Of a stretch of DNA of 64,000 nt, positions 59,714-64,000 are shown one piece after another. The stretch spans positions 248,001 through 312,000 of the forward strand of contig NZ_JAJAFR010000002.1 in assembly GCF_020734105.1 (NCBI RefSeq), written 5' to 3'. Both the position numbers and the translations under genes were made by a program. Origin of the DNA: Alkalihalobacillus deserti. Its GTDB lineage: Bacteria > Bacillota > Bacilli > Bacillales > Bacillaceae_D. Position 1 is the stretch's first letter; every line of letters begins with the position of its first letter. The notes beneath the pieces were generated by a model. The model ran no database searches. It had not been told where the DNA came from and saw nothing but the letters and a program-made list of their open reading frames with translations.

Positions 59714-60664
59714 TTGAGAATAGTTTTTATGGGAACTCCTGATTTTTCGGTTCCTATATTGCGCAACCTAATACAAGAAGGATATAACGTTGTTGCAGTC
59801 GTCACTCAACCTGACCGACCCGTTGGGAGAAAGCGAATTGCAACACCTCCTCCTGTAAAAATAGAAGCAGAAAAACATCAAATCTCTGTCTTGCAACCTG
59901 AAAAAATTAACAATTCAGATGAGGTAGAAAAGGTTTTAGCTTTTAATCCAGATTTGATTGTGACAGCTGCTTATGGTCAAATTTTACCCAAAGAATTGTT
60001 GGAAAGTCCAAGGCATGGTTGCATAAACGTTCATGCTTCTCTACTTCCCAAATATCGTGGAGGGGCACCGATTCACCAAGCAATTATTGATGGTGAAAAA
60101 CAAGCAGGAGTAACAATTATGTATATGGTAGAAAAATTAGATGCTGGTGATATGCTCTCCCACGTTACTGTTCCAATTGCAGAGGAAGATCATGTTGGTT
60201 CCATGCATGACAAACTTAGCGTTGCAGGAGCCAAACTTTTAATTGAAACAATACCTGATTTGATTAACAAAAAGATAGAGCCGGTACAACAAAATGAATC
60301 CGAGGTATCATTTGCTCGGAACATTACACGAGACATGGAGCTACTTGATTGGAGTCGACCTGGTGAAGATTTATACAATCAAATTCGAGGATTACATCCG
60401 TGGCCTGTAGCTTATACGATGTTAGAAGGGAAGCCATTAAAAATTTGGTGGGGACAAAAAGTGCCATCCAAGCAAGAAGTTGGACCTGGAATGATAGAAC
60501 GAATCGAAGAAAATGGCTTCGTTATAGCAACAGGTAATCAAGTTGCGATCAAGATTACAGAATTACAGCCATCTGGAAAAAAGAAAATGGATGCTGAGTC
60601 ATTTATCCGTGGTGCAGGAGCCCATTTAACTACTGGAATGAAGCTAGGAGAATCGAATGAGTAA
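59714..60664 (+). CDS. fmt: Methionyl-tRNA formyltransferase
   Basis: The 316-residue protein has an N-terminal formyltransferase domain with the catalytic stretch [17 protein letters not shown], and a C-terminal OB-like domain. It formylates Met-tRNA for initiation. The TTG start at 59714 is 8 nt after AAAGGTGG and gives the conserved [13 protein letters not shown] terminus; the GTG at 59702 lies in that site. Its usual partner def is not in the window. It overlaps rsmB by 8 nt. Confidence 0.95.
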   Translation: MRIVFMGTPDFSVPILRNLIQEGYNVVAVVTQPDRPVGRKRIATPPPVKIEAEKHQISVLQPEKINNSDEVEKVLAFNPDLIVTAAYGQILPKELLESPRHGCINVHASLLPKYRGGAPIHQAIIDGEKQAGVTIMYMVEKLDAGDMLSHVTVPIAEEDHVGSMHDKLSVAGAKLLIETIPDLINKKIEPVQQNESEVSFARNITRDMELLDWSRPGEDLYNQIRGLHPWPVAYTMLEGKPLKIWWGQKVPSKQEVGPGMIERIEENGFVIATGNQVAIKITELQPSGKKKMDAESFIRGAGAHLTTGMKLGESNE

Positions 60665-62003
60665 ACCAGTTCGTGAAGTAGCCCTTGAGGTGTTACTACA
60701 AATTGAGAAGAATCAAGCATATAGTAATTTATTATTGAATCAAACAGTGAAACGAACGAACTTAGATCCTAGAGATGTTGGTTTGTTAACTGAAATGGTG
60801 TACGGTACGATCCAACGAAGAGATACCCTTGATTTTTACCTTCAACCCTTCATCAAAAAAGGAGTCGATTCTCTTCAAGATTGGGTGAAAGTTTTATTAA
60901 GATTATCTGTTTATCAGTTAGTTTATTTAGACCGTGTCCCTGACCGAGCAATAGTTCATGAAGCGGTCACAATTGCCAAGAAACGAGGGCATAAAGGGAT
61001 TAGTGGGATGGTAAATGGTGTGTTAAGATCTATGTTACGTGAAGGGATGCCAACATTAGATTCTGTTAAAGGCGAAACGGAAAAAATCGCTCTTGAGACA
61101 AGCTTCCCTATTTGGATTGTAAAGCGCTGGGTTGATCAGTATGGAGTAGAAAATGCAAAGGCGATGTGTGAATCAAGTCTTGTTCCTCCATCTGTAACCG
61201 TTCGTGTTAATCGTGTAAAAGCAACAGTAGATCAAGCTCTAGACTTACTTCAGCAAGTTGGATTAGAAGTGAAACGTGGAGATTTGTCTGAGGATGCTAT
61301 TATTATAAAAAAAGGAAATGTCTTTCAATCGAGTGTTTACCGTGACGGCTTTGTCACTGCTCAGGATGAGAGTTCGATGTTAGTGGGACGAGCAATTGGC
61401 GCTGAGGCTGGAATGCAAATCATTGATGCATGTGCGGCTCCAGGTGGCAAATCCACTCATATTGCAGAGCAAATGAATGACCAAGGGATGGTTTTATCCT
61501 TTGATTTACACGAACATAAAGTCAAATTGATTCGAGAACAAGCAAGTCGTCTAGAACTTGCTATCATTAAGGCACAAGCACTAGATGCTAGGAAGTTAAA
61601 AGAACATCTAGGTGATCAATTATTTGATCGTGTGTTGGTAGATGCACCTTGTAGCGGGTTTGGTGTGATTAGGCGAAAACCAGATATAAAATGGTCAAAG
61701 GAATTAAAGGATATTCAAGCCATTCAAACAATTCAACGAGATATTCTCAAGGCAGCAGGCGCGTTAGTTAAAGGTGGAGGCAAACTTATTTATAGCACAT
61801 GTACGGTAGATAAAGATGAAAACGAAGAAGTGGTCCAAGCATTTTTAACGGAACATCCAGAATTTCAACTTGATGAAACGTTAGGTGAACGACTACCTGA
61901 AAAAGCAAGAAATTCTGAGCTTTATCAAAGTGGGATGATCACGATTTTACCGCAAGACTTTGAAACAGACGGTTTCTTTATTGCTAGTCTTGTTAAACAA
62001 TAA
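60657..62003 (+). CDS. rsmB: 16S rRNA (cytosine(967)-C5)-methyltransferase RsmB
   Basis: The 448-residue protein has an N-terminal NusB-like domain (about 1-130) and a C-terminal methyltransferase domain with [15 protein letters not shown] and two catalytic cysteines (DAPCSGFGV and [12 protein letters not shown]). It methylates C967 of 16S rRNA. It overlaps fmt and precedes rlmN by 22 nt. Confidence 0.95.
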   Translation: MSKPVREVALEVLLQIEKNQAYSNLLLNQTVKRTNLDPRDVGLLTEMVYGTIQRRDTLDFYLQPFIKKGVDSLQDWVKVLLRLSVYQLVYLDRVPDRAIVHEAVTIAKKRGHKGISGMVNGVLRSMLREGMPTLDSVKGETEKIALETSFPIWIVKRWVDQYGVENAKAMCESSLVPPSVTVRVNRVKATVDQALDLLQQVGLEVKRGDLSEDAIIIKKGNVFQSSVYRDGFVTAQDESSMLVGRAIGAEAGMQIIDACAAPGGKSTHIAEQMNDQGMVLSFDLHEHKVKLIREQASRLELAIIKAQALDARKLKEHLGDQLFDRVLVDAPCSGFGVIRRKPDIKWSKELKDIQAIQTIQRDILKAAGALVKGGGKLIYSTCTVDKDENEEVVQAFLTEHPEFQLDETLGERLPEKARNSELYQSGMITILPQDFETDGFFIASLVKQ

Positions 62004-62025
62004 GGGGAACGAAAGGTGTGTAATC

Positions 62026-63117
62026 ATGGAGGAATTAAAAACAACTAGTGAACGACCAAATACGAGCCAGCTTCGTTCAATCTATTCTGTTCAGTTTACA
62101 GAATTACAAGAATGGCTAGTGGAACAAAAAGAACCAAAATTTAGAGCGACGCAAATATTTGAATGGCTTTATAAAAGCCGAGTATCAGATTTTGAAGAGA
62201 TGACGAATCTCTCAAAGGAATTAAGAGGAAAGCTGTCGAATTCGTTTGTATTAACGACGCTTAAAATTGTTACAAGACAAATATCTTCAGATGGTAATAC
62301 GGTTAAATTTTTGTTTGAATTATATGATGGATATTCAATCGAAACAGTTGTTATGCGTCATGACTACGGTAACAGTGTTTGTGTGACAACCCAAGTAGGC
62401 TGTCGTTTAGGTTGTACATTTTGCGCTTCGACACTAGGAGGTTTAAAGCGTAACCTCGAAGCAGGAGAAATTGTTGCGCAAGTATTAGAATCTCAACGAG
62501 CAATGGATGAAGTAGAAGAACGAGTTAGTTCGGTTGTCGTTATGGGAATTGGAGAGCCATTTGATAATTACGCAGAGCTTGTTCCATTCTTGAAAACGAT
62601 CAACCATGAAAAAGGATTAAACATAGGGGCACGACATATTACCGTCTCGACAAGTGGAGTGGTACCTAAAATTTATCAATTCGCTGATGAAAAAATGCAG
62701 ATTAATTTTGCTATTTCCTTACATGCGCCAACTACAGAGATTCGCAGTAAGTTAATGCCGGTAAACCGTGCATGGCCTCTACCGAAGTTGATGGAATCTA
62801 TTCGTTATTATATTGAAACAACCGGAAGACGAGTTACTTTTGAATACGGATTATTTGGTGGCGTTAATGATCAGGAGGAACATGCAGAACAGTTAGCTGA
62901 CTTAATTAAAGACATTAAATGCCATGTTAACTTAATTCCGGTAAATTATGTTCCTGAACGTGATTATGTACGAACACCAAGAGATCAAATTTTTGCGTTT
63001 GAAAAAGTATTAAAAAAACATAAGATTAATGTAACCATTCGTCGTGAACAAGGTCATGATATTGATGCAGCATGTGGACAGCTTCGTGCAAAGGAGCGAA
63101 AAGAGGAGACGAGGTGA
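62026..63117 (+). CDS. rlmN: Dual-specificity radical SAM methyltransferase RlmN
   Basis: The 363-residue radical SAM enzyme has the cluster motif C126-x3-C130-x2-C133 (CRLGCTFC), [10 protein letters not shown] and the methyl-carrying C-terminal Cys350 (DIDAACGQL). It methylates A2503 of 23S rRNA and A37 of some tRNAs. ATG 62026 follows AAAGGTGTG; a longer open frame from 61960 lies inside rsmB. prpC follows after 10 nt. Confidence 0.95.
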   Translation: MEELKTTSERPNTSQLRSIYSVQFTELQEWLVEQKEPKFRATQIFEWLYKSRVSDFEEMTNLSKELRGKLSNSFVLTTLKIVTRQISSDGNTVKFLFELYDGYSIETVVMRHDYGNSVCVTTQVGCRLGCTFCASTLGGLKRNLEAGEIVAQVLESQRAMDEVEERVSSVVVMGIGEPFDNYAELVPFLKTINHEKGLNIGARHITVSTSGVVPKIYQFADEKMQINFAISLHAPTTEIRSKLMPVNRAWPLPKLMESIRYYIETTGRRVTFEYGLFGGVNDQEEHAEQLADLIKDIKCHVNLIPVNYVPERDYVRTPRDQIFAFEKVLKKHKINVTIRREQGHDIDAACGQLRAKERKEETR

Positions 63118-63127
63118 TTTTAAAAAG

Positions 63128-63868
63128 ATGAACTTTACATTTCGAACAGATATAGGGAGAGTTCGTTCTCATAATGAGGACAGTGGCGGTGTCTTTAAAA
63201 ATCAAATTGGGTTATTAGCTATTGTAGCAGACGGAATGGGTGGCCATCGTGCTGGTGATGTCGCTAGTGCGATGACGATTGATTATTTTCGCCAAATATG
63301 GGAAAAAGAACAAGAGATCAACTCAGTAGTAGAAGCTGAAAAATGGTTGGCGGAACATTTTGAAAAATTGAACACTGAGTTATACACACATGCCCAGCAA
63401 CATGAGGAATGTCATGGAATGGGGACGACCATCGTTATTGCATTGTGTACGGAAGAATTCATTTCTATCGCCCATATAGGAGATAGTCGTGCGTATGTTT
63501 TTAATGAATTTGGTTTTAATTTAAAAACAAATGATCATTCTCTTGTGCAAGAACTCGTTCGTAATGGCCAGATTTCTGAAGAAGAGGCGGAGCATCATCC
63601 AAGAAGAAATGTCCTTTTACGAGCAATGGGAACAGAAAAAGAAATTAAGATGGAGACTACAACTTTACAGGTTGAAGAAGATCAATTAATTTTATTATGT
63701 TCTGATGGACTGACAAATAAATTATCAACGGAAGACCTTAAATGGCAAATAGAAAAAGGCGATTCCTTATCTGAAAGAGCAGACGGTTTAATTAAACTTG
63801 CAAATGAGCGTGGCGGAGAGGACAACATTACAGTAGCTATCGTCCAATACGGGGGACCTGAACAATGA
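63128..63868 (+). CDS. prpC: PP2C-type serine/threonine phosphatase PrpC
   Basis: The 246-residue metal-dependent phosphatase has [21 protein letters not shown] and GGEDNIT, which carry the metal-binding aspartates. It removes phosphates placed by PrkC on Ser/Thr of translation and cell-wall proteins. ATG 63128 is about 10 nt after GAGGTGAT; an open frame from 63044 lies inside rlmN. It overlaps prkC by 4 nt (ATGA). Confidence 0.95.
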   Translation: MNFTFRTDIGRVRSHNEDSGGVFKNQIGLLAIVADGMGGHRAGDVASAMTIDYFRQIWEKEQEINSVVEAEKWLAEHFEKLNTELYTHAQQHEECHGMGTTIVIALCTEEFISIAHIGDSRAYVFNEFGFNLKTNDHSLVQELVRNGQISEEEAEHHPRRNVLLRAMGTEKEIKMETTTLQVEEDQLILLCSDGLTNKLSTEDLKWQIEKGDSLSERADGLIKLANERGGEDNITVAIVQYGGPEQ

Positions 63869-64000
63869 TTGGGCAGAGAATAAGTGGTCGTTATCAAGTC
63901 CTCGAGACAATTGGCGGCGGTGGAATGGCTAATGTTTACAAAGCGCTCGATGTCATTTTAGATCGTCATGTTGCAGTAAAAGTACTCCAACCCCAGTTCT
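63865..64000 (+). CDS. prkC: Serine/threonine kinase PrkC, N-terminal fragment (cut by window)
   Basis: The first 45 residues contain the kinase glycine-rich loop GGGGMANVY and the catalytic-lysine stretch HVAVKVL. Position after prpC and the start of the fold identify the PASTA-domain kinase that senses muropeptides. The remainder, including the PASTA repeats, is beyond the window. Confidence 0.9.
   Translation, partial: MIGQRISGRYQVLETIGGGGMANVYKALDVILDRHVAVKVLQPQF

Overview
This window is a low-G+C chromosomal segment from an endospore-forming member of the Bacillaceae. Gene content and order closely follow the division/cell-wall (dcw) and pyrimidine (pyr) region of Bacillus subtilis. The sporulation genes spoVD, spoVE, spoIIGA, sigE and sigG, the bacillithiol gene bshC, and the DNPR motif of MurE (meso-diaminopimelate peptidoglycan) all point the same way. 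I see no prophage, transposase, CRISPR array, rRNA or tRNA. Nearly all genes lie on the + strand; only ylbP (1-473) and rqcH (48677-50383) are on the - strand.

Layout. 1-3642: ylbP (partial), a panE-type reductase, a DUF3397-like membrane protein and bshC. 3796-23009: the dcw cluster mraZ-rsmH-ftsL-pbpB-spoVD-murE-mraY-murD-spoVE-murG-murB-divIB-ylxW-ylxX-sbp-ftsA-ftsZ, which makes lipid II, the transpeptidases and the divisome. 23365-26121: spoIIGA-sigE and sigG, the mother-cell and forespore sigma switch. 26235-30334: ylmC-pgeF-ylmE-sepF-ylmG-ylmH-divIVA. 30357-35930: T-box-controlled ileS, then ylyA, lspA and rluD. 35935-48513: the pyr operon, with three PyrR-type attenuators, ending in an added methyltransferase gene. 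48677-64000: rqcH, a Ca2+-type P-ATPase, yloC, remA, gmk, rpoZ, coaBC, priA, fmt, rsmB, rlmN, prpC and the start of prkC. Compared with B. subtilis, def is missing between priA and fmt, bpr/bpf between ftsZ and spoIIGA, and ylmA after sigG.

The coding content is conserved, so the novelty is in the non-coding DNA. (1) A dispersed hairpin element occurs six times, always in the same orientation. Its arms AAAAAGGT/ACCTTTTT enclose a conserved loop CGNNCTTT, and in three copies the outer arms differ in sequence but stay self-complementary. (2) Three perfect DnaA boxes lie within 260 bp around the mraZ promoter region, next to a 10-bp-phased GTGG array that looks like the MraZ operator. (3) A structured RNA candidate upstream of ylyA can fold two mutually exclusive ways. 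(4) ylmH appears to start at a rare ATT codon. (5) The sigG leader has a terminator overlapping a sigma-F-like promoter and a hairpin that hides the ribosome binding site. (6) The third PyrR site has a displaced bulge, and RqcH carries Glu at the usual Asp97. Promoters matching sigma-H (ftsAZ), sigma-E (spoVE, less clearly spoVD) and a 22-bp-spacer spoIIG promoter were read directly.

All product names rest on recognising the protein sequences and on gene order; no database search was run.
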